Source: JBBTCJ01 sp038043285 (GTDB taxonomy: Bacteria > Planctomycetota > Phycisphaerae > UBA1845). From it: DNA of 56,645 bases. The notes under the pieces were generated by a model. The model had not been told where the DNA came from, searched no databases, and saw nothing but the letters and a program-made list of their open reading frames with translations. Both the position numbers and the translations under genes were made by a program. The first letter of the stretch is position 1, and every line of letters starts with the position of its first letter. The stretch covers positions 1-56,645 of the forward strand of contig JBBTCJ010000118.1 of the NCBI GenBank assembly GCA_038043285.1, written 5' to 3'. Below, one piece after another: positions 12,744 through 20,436 of this stretch.

Positions 12744-14463
12744 ATTTCTTGCTTCCCCATCGCGCCTTGAAGTTCTCGATGACCTTGGTCAACTTGCCCA
12801 TCAGGTCGTCGGTCAGCTCGCCTTTGGTCGTCAACTCGTCGTAGATCTCCGGGTGTTCGTCGCCCACGTGCTTCAGCAGCCCCTCCTCGAACGGCCGGAC
12901 CTGGGCAATCGGAAGACTGTCAAGATATCCCTTCGCTCCGGCGAGGATCGACACCACCTCCCGCGCCACCGAAAGCGGGGCGAATTGCGGCTGCTTGAGC
13001 AGCTCGACCATGCGCGCTCCGCGGTCCAATTGGCGTTGAGTCGCCGCGTCCAGCTCGGTCCCCAGTTGCGCGAACGCCTCCAGTTCACGATAGGCCGCCA
13101 GGTCCAGGCGCAGCGATCCGGCGATCTTCTTCATCGCCTTCCGCTGCGCGTTGCCGCCCACGCGAGATACCGAAATGCCGACGTTCACCGCCGGGCGAAC
13201 GCCCGCGAAAAACAAGTCCGGCTCCAAATAGATCTGCCCGTCGGTGATGGAGATCACGTTCGTCGGGATGTAGGCCGACACCTCGCCTTCCATGGTTTCG
13301 ATGATCGGCAGGGCGGTCATCGATCCGCCGGAGTCCGGAAACTTGTGGACCTTCAGCTTGTCCTTGTCCGGCAGACTCGCCAGCCACGTCTCGGCCTTGT
13401 GCTTGCCGTGCGGGCGGTGATAGAGGCCGTGCACGTCGTCGGGTCGGTGCTCCGGCGAAGCCTCCAACCCCTGCGGGTGTTTCTTGATCCCGTTGCGATC
13501 ACGGCTGTTCGCCGGCGTGTCCTTGGGAACGATCCCGAACTCGTCGCGGAGCTTGCAGGCACGCTCCAGCAAACGCGAATGGAGATAGAACACGTCGCCG
13601 GGATACGCCTCTCGGCCTGGGGGGCGACGAAGCAGCAGCGACAACTGACGATAGGAGTGCGCCTGCTTGGTCAGGTCGTCGTAAACGCACAACGTCGCCC
13701 GACCCTGCTGATACATGAAGTATTCCGCCATCGCGGCCCCGGCGTACGGCGCGATGTATTGCAGCGGCGCGGGGTCCGAAGCGGAGGCGCTGACCACGAT
13801 CGTGTAGTCCATCGCTCCGTGCTCGCGGAGCTTGTCGATCAGCCCGACGACGGTGGACTCCTTTTGCCCGACGGCCACGTAGACGCAGACTACGTCGCCG
13901 CCCTTCTGGTTGAGGATGGTATCGACGGCGATGGTCGTCTTTCCCGTCTTGCGGTCGCCGATGATCAACTCGCGCTGCCCGCGGCCGATCGGAATCATGG
14001 CGTCGATCGCCTTGATGCCGGTTTGCATCGGCTCGTTCACCGGTTGGCGCTCGGCGATGCCCGGGGCTTTGAACTCCAGCGGTCTGCGATGCGGCGTCTC
14101 GATCACACCCTTGCCGTCCAGCGGGCAACCCAGCGGATCCACCACCCGCCCGACCATGGCATCGCCGACGGGTACGCTGAGCAGCTCGCCCGTACGGCGG
14201 ACCTCGTCGCCCTCCTTGATGCCCAGGTAGTCCCCGAGGATCACCACGCCGACCGATCCCTCCTCGAGGTTGAAGACCTGTCCGTTGGCCCCGTTCTTGA
14301 ACTCCAGGCGCTCGCCGGCCATGGCGTTGCTGAGGCCGTAGATGCGGGCGATGCCGTCGCCGACCTCCAGCACTCGGCCGACCTCCGCAACGTCCACCCC
14401 GCTGCGGTACTGGCGGATTTCCTCAGTGATTACCGACGAGATTTCGTCAACTCTGAATTTCAT
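12742..14463 (-). CDS. atpA: ATP synthase alpha subunit with lineage-type insertion
   Basis: A 573-residue F1 alpha subunit, longer than the usual 500-550. Walker A is GDRKTGKT in the RELIIGDRKTGKTTIAVD block, and the region SMTALPIIETMEGEVSAYIPTNVISITDGQIYLE is standard. Between RACKLRDE and SGGSMTALP, where most alphas join directly, there is an insert of about 65 residues (roughly 310-375; DNA 13335-13530) rich in charge and His. I recall similar inserts in planctomycete alphas, so it is probably a clade marker rather than a sequencing error. The ATG at 14463 is preferred over a GTG two codons earlier because GAGAG lies six bases before it. Confidence 0.96.
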   Translation of the reverse strand: MKFRVDEISSVITEEIRQYRSGVDVAEVGRVLEVGDGIARIYGLSNAMAGERLEFKNGANGQVFNLEEGSVGVVILGDYLGIKEGDEVRRTGELLSVPVGDAMVGRVVDPLGCPLDGKGVIETPHRRPLEFKAPGIAERQPVNEPMQTGIKAIDAMIPIGRGQRELIIGDRKTGKTTIAVDTILNQKGGDVVCVYVAVGQKESTVVGLIDKLREHGAMDYTIVVSASASDPAPLQYIAPYAGAAMAEYFMYQQGRATLCVYDDLTKQAHSYRQLSLLLRRPPGREAYPGDVFYLHSRLLERACKLRDEFGIVPKDTPANSRDRNGIKKHPQGLEASPEHRPDDVHGLYHRPHGKHKAETWLASLPDKDKLKVHKFPDSGGSMTALPIIETMEGEVSAYIPTNVISITDGQIYLEPDLFFAGVRPAVNVGISVSRVGGNAQRKAMKKIAGSLRLDLAAYRELEAFAQLGTELDAATQRQLDRGARMVELLKQPQFAPLSVAREVVSILAGAKGYLDSLPIAQVRPFEEGLLKHVGDEHPEIYDELTTKGELTDDLMGKLTKVIENFKARWGSKK

Positions 14464-14532
14464 AGGCACTCTCTACCGCCGCGAGACGCCGTGGATGCAC
14501 GGAAGATCCCCAACGCTGGGAAAGTCCCTTCA

Positions 14533-14567
14533 GCATTCCGCATTCAGCATTCCGCAATTGCCATTCG
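14533..14567. repeat. Single heptamer arm, atpH-atpA junction
   Basis: Five heptamers on the plus strand: GCATTCC, GCATTCA, GCATTCC, GCAATTG, CCATTCG. It ends one base from the atpH stop codon. I cannot see a clear partner arm in 14470-14532, so this may be a decayed or solo element. Confidence 0.75.
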
Positions 14568-14568
14568 T

Positions 14569-15174
14569 CTACGCCGCCCGCTCGTCGACGTACGACCGTC
14601 CGCTGTGGATTTCCCGCGACGCGCGATCCAGAAGAATCGCGCCCACGCGGCCCAGTTTCGTGGCCACCGAGGCGTCTAACTTCTCGTCGCCGACCTGCAC
14701 CACCAACCCGCCGATCAGCTCCGGATCGACGGTCACGATCAACTCCGCCTTCTTGCCGGTCCGGCGCTTCACCAGCTCGCGAAGCCGAACCTGCATGGCC
14801 TCGCTCAGCGGCGCAGCCGTACGAACGTGCGCGTCAACCACGCCCAGCGACTCTTCCATCTGTAGCCGGTAGGCTTCCACCAACGCCCCGACCAGGCCTA
14901 ATCGCTCGTTTTGGTTCAGAATCTGCAAGGAGTCCACCAACAGGTCGCTGGCGCGGCCGCGGAACCATTTCTCAATGGTCAGTTTCCGTGTCTCCGCGTC
15001 CACTGCCGGGCTGACGAAGTAGGACTCCAGCCCCTTCTCGCGGTCCAGCAGTTTCCCAATCTGGACAAGCTCTTCCGCCAACGTCTGTGCCGCTCCGGTC
15101 TCCTGCGCCAAGGCCAGCATGGCCGCGCTGTAGACCTTCGCCAACGCCAGTTGTTCCTCGTCAAACTTGGGCAT
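14569..15174 (-). CDS. atpH: ATP synthase delta subunit
   Basis: A 201-residue peripheral-stalk (OSCP-like) subunit linking F1 to the b dimer: N-terminal helical domain (LAKVYSAAMLALAQETGAAQ), then LGLVGALVEAYRLQMEESLGVVDAHVRTA and the C-terminal PELIGGLVVQVGDEKLDASV signature. The frame is open to 15222, but those 16 extra codons are read from the heptamer repeat, so I start at the ATG at 15174. No strong ribosome site is visible; the repeat occupies that position. Confidence 0.92.
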   Translation of the reverse strand: MPKFDEEQLALAKVYSAAMLALAQETGAAQTLAEELVQIGKLLDREKGLESYFVSPAVDAETRKLTIEKWFRGRASDLLVDSLQILNQNERLGLVGALVEAYRLQMEESLGVVDAHVRTAAPLSEAMQVRLRELVKRRTGKKAELIVTVDPELIGGLVVQVGDEKLDASVATKLGRVGAILLDRASREIHSGRSYVDERAA

Positions 15175-15183
15175 AGCAACCAC

Positions 15184-15291
15184 AATGCGGAATGCGGAAC
15201 GCGGAATGTCGAATAAAAACACCTACCAAGACCTTGATGCGGTCTTCGTGATGTTTCTCATTCAGCATTCCAAATTCTCCATTCCGCATTC
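15184..15291. repeat. Heptamer inverted-repeat element, atpF-atpH junction
   Basis: Left arm about 15184-15217: AATGCG, GAATGCG, GAACGCG, GAATGTC, GAATAAA. Right arm 15257-15291, on the minus strand: GAATGCG, GAATGGA, GAATTTG, GAATGCT, GAATGAG. The core contains a small AAGACC/GGTCTT hairpin. The right arm ends six bases from the atpF stop codon; the left arm reaches to ten bases upstream of the atpH start. Confidence 0.85.
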
Positions 15292-15297
15292 CTTTTC

Positions 15298-16017
15298 CTA
15301 TTCCACGGTTTCCAATTCCGCGACGGACTCCGCGATCAACCGCTCGTGCTCCTGGGCGCTCAGCTCGCGGCGGAGGATCTTGCCCGCGGCAAGCGTCGCC
15401 AATTTCGCGCTAAGCGTATACAGCTCCTTGACCGCGGTGTCCTTGGCGATGCCGATCTCGCGCTTGGCCCGATCGAGCATCGCCTGGGCCTCGCCCTTGG
15501 CGTGATCCTCGATCCTCGTCTTGACAACCTCCGCGTCACGGCGGCCCTCGTCGACGATGGCCGACGCCTCCGCCCTGGCCGCGGCCAGCTTGTCGGCGTA
15601 TTCCTTCAGCGTCCGCTCCGCGTTCTCCCGCTCTCTTCTCGCCTGAGCCAGCGAATCACGGATGAACTCTTCCCGCTTTTGCAGCGCCGCCAGAATCGGC
15701 TTCCAGGCGAATTTGCCCAAGACCAACAGAACGACGCCGAAAGTCAGCAGGCTCCAGATGACGTTGCCCAGGTCGCCGGTGAACAGGTTTGGCTTATCGT
15801 GCGTTTCCTCGGAAGCGAAGGTAACGGCGACTGGACCCGCCCCGACAAGCCAGGCGACGGTCCAGGCGACTGCCCCTCGAGGGCGCCGAGCCGCGGGTTC
15901 CCAATCCGCTTGCGTCTGAGCCGCGGGCTGCTCCCCTTGACGCTTCGCGTCAAGAGTCGGCCCGCGCGATCGCCCGAAAGCCGACCCGCGTTGAAATCCT
16001 GAGTCATCGTTTTGCAT
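15298..16017 (-). CDS. atpF: ATP synthase subunit b
   Basis: A 239-residue peripheral-stalk subunit, longer than the usual 150-190. The extra length is at the N-terminus: a charged, Pro/Gln-rich stretch, then a signal-peptide-like segment (AVAWTVAWLVGAGPVAVTFA, about 50-69). The true membrane anchor follows (VIWSLLTFGVVLLVLGKFAW), then a long charged helix (ILAALQKREEFI to the end) for dimerisation and delta binding. Codons for the first 50 residues include pieces of the GAGCCGCGGG dispersed repeat, so part of the N-terminus may come from repeat sequence. The start at 16017 is a choice, not certain. Confidence 0.9.
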   Translation of the reverse strand: MQNDDSGFQRGSAFGRSRGPTLDAKRQGEQPAAQTQADWEPAARRPRGAVAWTVAWLVGAGPVAVTFASEETHDKPNLFTGDLGNVIWSLLTFGVVLLVLGKFAWKPILAALQKREEFIRDSLAQARRERENAERTLKEYADKLAAARAEASAIVDEGRRDAEVVKTRIEDHAKGEAQAMLDRAKREIGIAKDTAVKELYTLSAKLATLAAGKILRRELSAQEHERLIAESVAELETVE

Positions 16018-16115
16018 GCGCGATATCCGTAGTACGTTGAACCGTCACCAGATCGCCCGAAGCAGAAGCGCCGAGAAGCACCCCTACCAGCGCACGTCCG
16101 CGCGGGTTTTTTCCC

Positions 16116-16140
16116 GAGCCGCGGGCTTCAGCCCGCGCGA
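16116..16140. repeat. Palindromic GCCGCGGGCTTCAGCCCGCG element
   Basis: The stem CGCGGGCT/AGCCCGCG with a two-base loop lies in the atpE-atpF spacer. The same unit recurs at 17738-17762 and 45675-45699, and in decayed form near 1407 and 36.6 kb. It is preceded by GGGTTTTTTCCC. Confidence 0.8.
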
Positions 16141-16185
16141 GGCAACGACGATCCGGGACGCACTTTCCTCTTTGTGCGGCGACAT

Positions 16186-16548
16186 TTAGCTTTTGATCGC
16201 CGCCAGGAAGCAGCCCAGCACGGCGAACAAGGTCGCGCCTTCAATCATCGCCGCGGTGATAATCATCGCGGTGCTGATGCTCCCGGCCGCTTCCGGCTGA
16301 CGAGCCATCGACTCGACGGCGCTGCCGCCCACTCGACCGATGCCCGCCGCCCCGCCCATCACCACCAATCCCGCACCAATGGCTCCGCCGAGGTTGGCGG
16401 CCGTCACCCCCGGAAACAACGGACTGTTGCCGCTCGACGCCGCCGGGGCGCCGCCGGCCGGCGGATCCGCCGCGAACGCCGGCGAAGCGAGGGACAATAC
16501 GATTCCGGCTGCCATCATCGCCAATGAAACTCGTGCCAATTTCTTCAT
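16186..16548 (-). CDS. atpE: ATP synthase subunit c with N-terminal signal peptide
   Basis: A 120-residue proteolipid of the rotor ring. Residues 1-26 (MKKLARVSLAMMAAGIVLSL, then ASPAFA) look like a cleavable signal peptide, followed by an Ala/Pro-rich linker. Helix 1 is GGAIGAGLVVMGGAAGIGRVG, the loop is ARQPEA, and helix 2 carries the ion-binding Glu in MIEGATLFAVLGCF. The Gln and Ser/Thr ligands expected in sodium-type rings are absent, so proton coupling is more likely. Most bacterial c subunits have no signal peptide. Confidence 0.94.
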   Translation of the reverse strand: MKKLARVSLAMMAAGIVLSLASPAFAADPPAGGAPAASSGNSPLFPGVTAANLGGAIGAGLVVMGGAAGIGRVGGSAVESMARQPEAAGSISTAMIITAAMIEGATLFAVLGCFLAAIKS

Positions 16549-16675
16549 CGTTCTACCTCATCTCGCCTTCTGGGCCTTCGGGTGGGCGCCGAAAGCCGAT
16601 TTCTCTCGCCATCGCAGTCACGCCTCACGGCCCGATCGGCCCACGTCGTTCCGGGCATGGCGAAAAATCAACGTT

Positions 16676-16756
16676 GAATCTCCGATGCGGAACGGCGAAT
16701 GAACAACGCAGAGGCCGACACCTTTTTCAGCATTCCGCATTTCGCATTCGACATTC
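16676..16756. repeat. Heptamer inverted-repeat element, atpB-atpE junction
   Basis: The left arm (about 16676-16702) is degenerate (GATGCG, GAACGGC, GAATGAA). Right arm 16722-16756, on the minus strand: GAATGTC, GAATGCG, AAATGCG, GAATGCT, GAAAAAG. The right arm touches the atpB stop codon, which begins at 16757. Confidence 0.8.
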
Positions 16757-17695
16757 TCATGCATGGGCTTCCGCAACACCCTGGTGTTCGTCGTGCTCCC
16801 CGTGTTCCTCGTGCCCGTGTTCATGGTGCACGTTCACCGCCTGTCCAATGAACAACGTGGTGAGGAACGTGAAGATGAACGCCTGAAGAAACGCGACGAA
16901 CACCTCCAGCAAATTAAACGCCGTGCTCACCAGCACGACGATCAGTCCGACTCCCAGACCGCCCGCAAGCCCCAGGGCAACGTAGCTCAGGCTGATGAAT
17001 CCCATCAACACCGCGAGCAGCACGTGCCCCGCCACCATGTTGGCGAAAAGTCGCACCGCCAGCGCGAACATCTTGGCCACCAATCCGATGATCTCCACCG
17101 GAACCAGCAGCGGGGCAAGCCAGAGTGGACCGGGACAAAAGTGCGCGACATAGTGCTTGCCGCCCAGGCGCAGTCCGTTGACGATCACCATCAGCAGGGT
17201 GCACGTCGCCAGGGATGCGGTCACCCAGATGTTGCCCGTGGCCGATCCGCCGAACCCGTGATGGGCGTCGGGAAACACCCCGCGGACCAACCCCCGCGTA
17301 ACCGGCTCCAGAGGAAGAATGCCCAGCAAGTTCACGAACAGCACGTAGAAAAACGCCGACCAGATATAGCAGATGAACCGATCGGTGTGCTCGCCGAGCA
17401 CCGGCCGAGCGACGGTGTCGCGAAAGTATGCGCAGATGGACTCGAAAAAGTTGCCCATCCCGCGCGGGGTCAAATCACGCACGGCGTCGCCCGAGCTTCG
17501 AACCCGTGCGAACGTCGGAACCAACAGGATCAACAACAGCGCCGCAAGCACCTGCATGATGACGTGGTTGGAGACCAGCGTGATCGTTCCTTGCGGCGTG
17601 AAGATGCCGTCCGACGTCCCCAACGGAAAGCGCTGATAGACCCACTGATACACGTGGTCCATCGGGTCGGAGGCGGCCAACAGCGTTGAACTCAT
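16757..17695 (-). CDS. atpB: ATP synthase subunit a
   Basis: A 312-residue Fo stator with five to six membrane helices. The essential Arg is in KMFALAVRLFANMVAGH, and the last helices are FNLLEVFVAFLQAFIFTFL. The C-terminus is a His- and Glu-rich tail of about 25 residues (VHHEHGHEEHGEHDEHQG), facing solvent and possibly binding metal; this is not part of the family core. The stop codon abuts a heptamer repeat. Confidence 0.95.
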   Translation of the reverse strand: MSSTLLAASDPMDHVYQWVYQRFPLGTSDGIFTPQGTITLVSNHVIMQVLAALLLILLVPTFARVRSSGDAVRDLTPRGMGNFFESICAYFRDTVARPVLGEHTDRFICYIWSAFFYVLFVNLLGILPLEPVTRGLVRGVFPDAHHGFGGSATGNIWVTASLATCTLLMVIVNGLRLGGKHYVAHFCPGPLWLAPLLVPVEIIGLVAKMFALAVRLFANMVAGHVLLAVLMGFISLSYVALGLAGGLGVGLIVVLVSTAFNLLEVFVAFLQAFIFTFLTTLFIGQAVNVHHEHGHEEHGEHDEHQGVAEAHA

Positions 17696-17737
17696 CGACC
17701 TTACGTCTCCACGACGGGTGTGCCGGAACGCCTGCCT

Positions 17738-17762
17738 GAACCGCGGGCTTCAGCCCACGCGA
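17738..17762. repeat. Palindromic GCCGCGGGCTTCAGCCC element, second copy
   Basis: Same unit as at 16116, with one arm base changed (CCCACG), filling the short spacer between atpI and atpB. Confidence 0.75.
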
Positions 17763-18199
17763 TCTCGCCCCGGAGTTCCCCCCGCCGTCCTTTTTTGTTG
17801 CTCCAACCGCCACAGAGCGAACAACGTGTCCGCCGCCAGCATCGCGAGATAACTGATCGCCGTCCAGGCAACGAAGACCGTTCGATCAAACCAACCGGAA
17901 AAAACGCCCGGAACCACCAGGGCCAACGCGGCAAGGAACCGAATGCCGGTGCTGGACAAGACCAGCATCGCCGCGTTCGTCCGTCCGGCCTGGGAGAACA
18001 TTCTGGCAAGCGGCGCCGCGCCGGCACAGCTTGCCAGCCAACTGACTGTGCACCCTCCGAGCATCGCGGGAAGCCCTTCGGCTCCCGCGAATCGCCGCGT
18101 CGGGAAAAATCCCACCCCGGCCAATACGCAGGCGGTCGCCAACGCCACGCCAACCAGCGTCAGATACGCCACGACCGTCTGACGCGCCGCGGCATTCAT
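17750..18199 (-). CDS. atpI: AtpI-like four-helix membrane protein of the ATP synthase operon
   Basis: A 149-residue protein with four hydrophobic segments (VVAYLTLVGVALATACVLAG; a second around AMLGGCTVSWLAS; AAMLVLSSTGIRFLAALALV; VFVAWTAISYLAMLAADTLF). Position just before atpB and four-helix topology match the poorly conserved AtpI/AtpR group that helps assemble the c ring or supplies Mg. Sequence likeness is weak, so the name rests mainly on context. Its ATG overlaps the upstream stop codon (ATGA), implying coupled translation. Confidence 0.65.
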   Translation of the reverse strand: MNAAARQTVVAYLTLVGVALATACVLAGVGFFPTRRFAGAEGLPAMLGGCTVSWLASCAGAAPLARMFSQAGRTNAAMLVLSSTGIRFLAALALVVPGVFSGWFDRTVFVAWTAISYLAMLAADTLFALWRLEQQKRTAGGTPGRDRVG

Positions 18200-18450
18200 G
18201 TCGACGGGGGCTGACCCTTGTCCCGGCGATCGGGCGGACCTCGAAACGCGGAAAGCGACTCCCGCATCAGGTTATACGTCCCGCCGATCAAACCGAGACC
18301 CGCGCCGATGAGCACGCCCCAGGGCTCGCAACCGTAACGGCGGTCGAGCCAGTAGCCAAACAGCCCGCACCCGGCCACCGCGCCGACGTAGTTCAGGCCG
18401 ATGCCGTAAAACCGCGCCATCGAGCGCCGATCGCCGTCGTTTTTCGCCAT
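18196..18450 (-). CDS. atpZ: AtpZ/AtpI-type small membrane protein, first gene of the operon
   Basis: An 84-residue protein with two membrane helices (YGIGLNYVGAVAGCGLFGYW and WGVLIGAGLGLIGGTYNLM) separated by LDRRYGCEP, the pattern of the AtpZ/putative F0F1-ATPase subunit family (PF09527). These proteins, with AtpI, are linked to magnesium uptake or assembly. The frame is open to 18666, but the ATG at 18450 begins the conserved part and lies 26 bases downstream of a perfect dyad, so translation from 18666 is unlikely. Confidence 0.8.
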   Translation of the reverse strand: MAKNDGDRRSMARFYGIGLNYVGAVAGCGLFGYWLDRRYGCEPWGVLIGAGLGLIGGTYNLMRESLSAFRGPPDRRDKGQPPST

Positions 18451-18476
18451 CGCGCGACCCGCGACCTTGGGCGAAG

Positions 18477-18497
18477 TTTGTATCAAAGTGATACAAA
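18477..18497. promoter_or_regulatory. Perfect dyad operator candidate before the atp operon
   Basis: TTTGTATCA and its exact reverse complement TGATACAAA flank AAG. This 21-base A/T-rich dyad sits in a G/C-rich context 26 bases before the atpZ start. Its symmetry suggests a dimeric regulator site or a 5'-leader hairpin. No T-run follows, so it is not a terminator. Confidence 0.6.
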
Positions 18498-19004
18498 GTG
18501 TGCCCGAAAGTTGGGCGCGACCAGCGCGCCCACTCTCTCCTCCCACCGCGGCTTTTTCGTTTTGCCCGCGAGGGCGTTGCAGTCTAGCAACTGAAGAAGT
18601 CGATGCAAGCCGATGGGTTCTGGTTTTTCTGCCGATGCCAACACTGAAAACCCGTCGCCTTTCCAAAGATTGCGCGCCGGGATATATTGCCTATTTATCC
18701 CAAAATGCCTAATCTTGCAAATCGCTGAGTAACTCAGGGTGCTTCGACGGTGCGTCGCCGAATGGTGAAGGTCGCGGCTTGCCGCACCCGATCCTGAACT
18801 TGTGGTCCGTCACGCCTCCACTGACGGGTCGAACCGAATCTGACGGGTTGAACCGAACCGCGGCATTCATGCCGCGCGGGCGCTCGCCCCATGAATGGGG
18901 CGGCTCGGGCAGGGGCACGACGCCGGCGACCCCTCGAAATATGCGTGTCTAAGCACTAGGGTTTGGCCGATGCGCGAAGGGCTGATTTCAAGGGAGTGGA
19001 AGGA
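18498..19004. other. Divergent intergenic region between the atp operon and asd
   Basis: About 500 bases between oppositely oriented genes. It must hold both promoters, but I cannot single out convincing -35/-10 pairs. It contains the palindromic-repeat relative CCGCGGCATTCATGCCGCG at about 18858-18876. Frames here show no family signature. Confidence 0.5.
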
Positions 19005-20015
19005 ATGATTCGGCACTTGGCTGTTGTTGGGGCGACGGGGGCCGTGGGGCGAGAGGTCTGCGCGCTGCTTACCGAGGGGCGGGTCCGCGCGGAACGCGTG
19101 ACCTTGCTCGCCTCGAGGCGAAGCGTCGGAGCGACCATCGAGGTCAACGACCGAAAGCTTCCCGTAGAAGAACTGACGGAACGAAGCTTCGACGGCGTGG
19201 ACTTTGCGATCTTCAGCGCCGGGGCCGAGCGAAGTCGGCATTTCGCCCCGGCGGCCAAGGCCGCCGGGACCGTCGTCGTCGACAACTCGTCGGCCTTTCG
19301 GATGGACCCGGACACACCGCTGGTCATTCCGGAGATCAATCCGCAGGACGCGCGGCGGCATCACGGCCTCATCGCCAATCCGAACTGTTCGACGATCATC
19401 ATGGCCGTCGCGGTTTGGCCGCTCCACCAGGCCAACCCCGTGGTGCGGATCGTGGTCAGCACCTATCAGGCAGCCAGCGGCGCGGGGGCGGCGGCCATGG
19501 AGGAACTTCGCACGCAATCCGCGGATCACCTCGCGGGTCGCCGGATCGCGCCGAAGGTTTTTCCGCACGCGATCGCGTTCAATCTCTTCTCGCACAACAC
19601 GCCGATCGGTCCGGACGGGTACAATGCCGAGGAGCGGAAGATGATCGACGAGACGCGGAAGATCTTTCACGCCCCTAAGCTTTGCCTGACGGCGACGTGC
19701 ATCCGCGTGCCGGTTCTGCGGGCGCACAGCGAGTCGATCAACCTGACGTTCTCGCAACCCATCACGCCCGGCGAGGTCCGCAAGATTCTCGGCGGCGCGC
19801 CGGCCGTGAAGCTCGTCGACGACGCGGAGCGAAATCGATTTCCCATGCCCATCGACGCCTCGGGCGTCGATGACGTTCTCGTGGGCCGCATCCGACAGGA
19901 CGTCTCTCAGCCCGATGGTCGCGGCATTGAACTGTTTGTCTCCGGCGATCAACTCCGCAAAGGCGCCGCTCTCAACGCGGTGCAGATCGTCGCACTTCTC
20001 GCTTCATCGGTGTAG
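19005..20015 (+). CDS. asd: Aspartate-semialdehyde dehydrogenase
   Basis: A 336-residue cytoplasmic enzyme that reduces aspartyl phosphate to the semialdehyde for lysine, diaminopimelate, threonine and methionine. Visible are the NADP fold LAVVGATGAVGREV, the catalytic Cys in LIANPNCSTIIMAV, and the C-terminal FNLFSHNTPIGPDGYNAEERKM block. The ATG at 19005 is preceded by GGAGTGGAAGGA, an excellent ribosome site. The partner aspartokinase (lysC) is 17.7 kb downstream. Confidence 0.96.
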   Translation: MIRHLAVVGATGAVGREVCALLTEGRVRAERVTLLASRRSVGATIEVNDRKLPVEELTERSFDGVDFAIFSAGAERSRHFAPAAKAAGTVVVDNSSAFRMDPDTPLVIPEINPQDARRHHGLIANPNCSTIIMAVAVWPLHQANPVVRIVVSTYQAASGAGAAAMEELRTQSADHLAGRRIAPKVFPHAIAFNLFSHNTPIGPDGYNAEERKMIDETRKIFHAPKLCLTATCIRVPVLRAHSESINLTFSQPITPGEVRKILGGAPAVKLVDDAERNRFPMPIDASGVDDVLVGRIRQDVSQPDGRGIELFVSGDQLRKGAALNAVQIVALLASSV

Positions 20016-20159
20016 AATAGCGATCGGCTCGGGTGCACCCGGCGCTTCTGCATGGGTTGCATCATCTTCCTCAAGCCGGAAAGACGAATGATTCGCGCGA
20101 TGCGGGGAACTTACCCAGCGAGCCGGGTCATTTTGTTCCGTGCCCACAGAGTTCGCACC

Positions 20160-20429
20160 ATGATCCGCTACGAATGTGACCGCTGCGGGGCAAAGATGGG
20201 GGCCAACGACGCCCAGCGGTTCATCGTCAAGATCGAAGTGTACGCGGCCGCGGGGCACGTCGATCTTGCGCGCGACGAGGAGACGGACTCCCGGCGCGAG
20301 CTGGATCGGGTCATGGAAGCGCTCGCGGAGGCGGATCCCGACGACATGGAGGATCAGACCTACCGCTGCTTCCGCTTTGACCTTTGCGACGATTGCCGGC
20401 GCAAGGTACTTTCCAAGCCTCTGGGATAG
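20160..20429 (+). CDS. Small zinc-ribbon protein
   Basis: An 89-residue protein with CDRCG near the N-terminus and CDDCRRK at the C-terminus, giving four cysteines suited to one zinc. The acidic middle (RDEETDSRRELDRVMEALAEADPDDMED) is helical. I know similar unnamed small proteins from planctomycete genomes, but no function. The ATG at 20160 begins the conserved part; the frame is open 36 codons upstream. It ends seven bases before the next gene's assumed start. Confidence 0.65.
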   Translation: MIRYECDRCGAKMGANDAQRFIVKIEVYAAAGHVDLARDEETDSRRELDRVMEALAEADPDDMEDQTYRCFRFDLCDDCRRKVLSKPLG

Positions 20430-20436
20430 GTTACGA

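Noticed and set aside
12706..14679. 657-codon plus-strand frame opposite atpA
   Set aside because: Antisense shadow of atpA with no protein-family features.
16111..16140. Rho-independent terminator in the atpE-atpF spacer
   Set aside because: The stem belongs to a dispersed repeat family and the T-run lies on the wrong side for minus-strand transcription; a stop inside the operon would also be unexpected.
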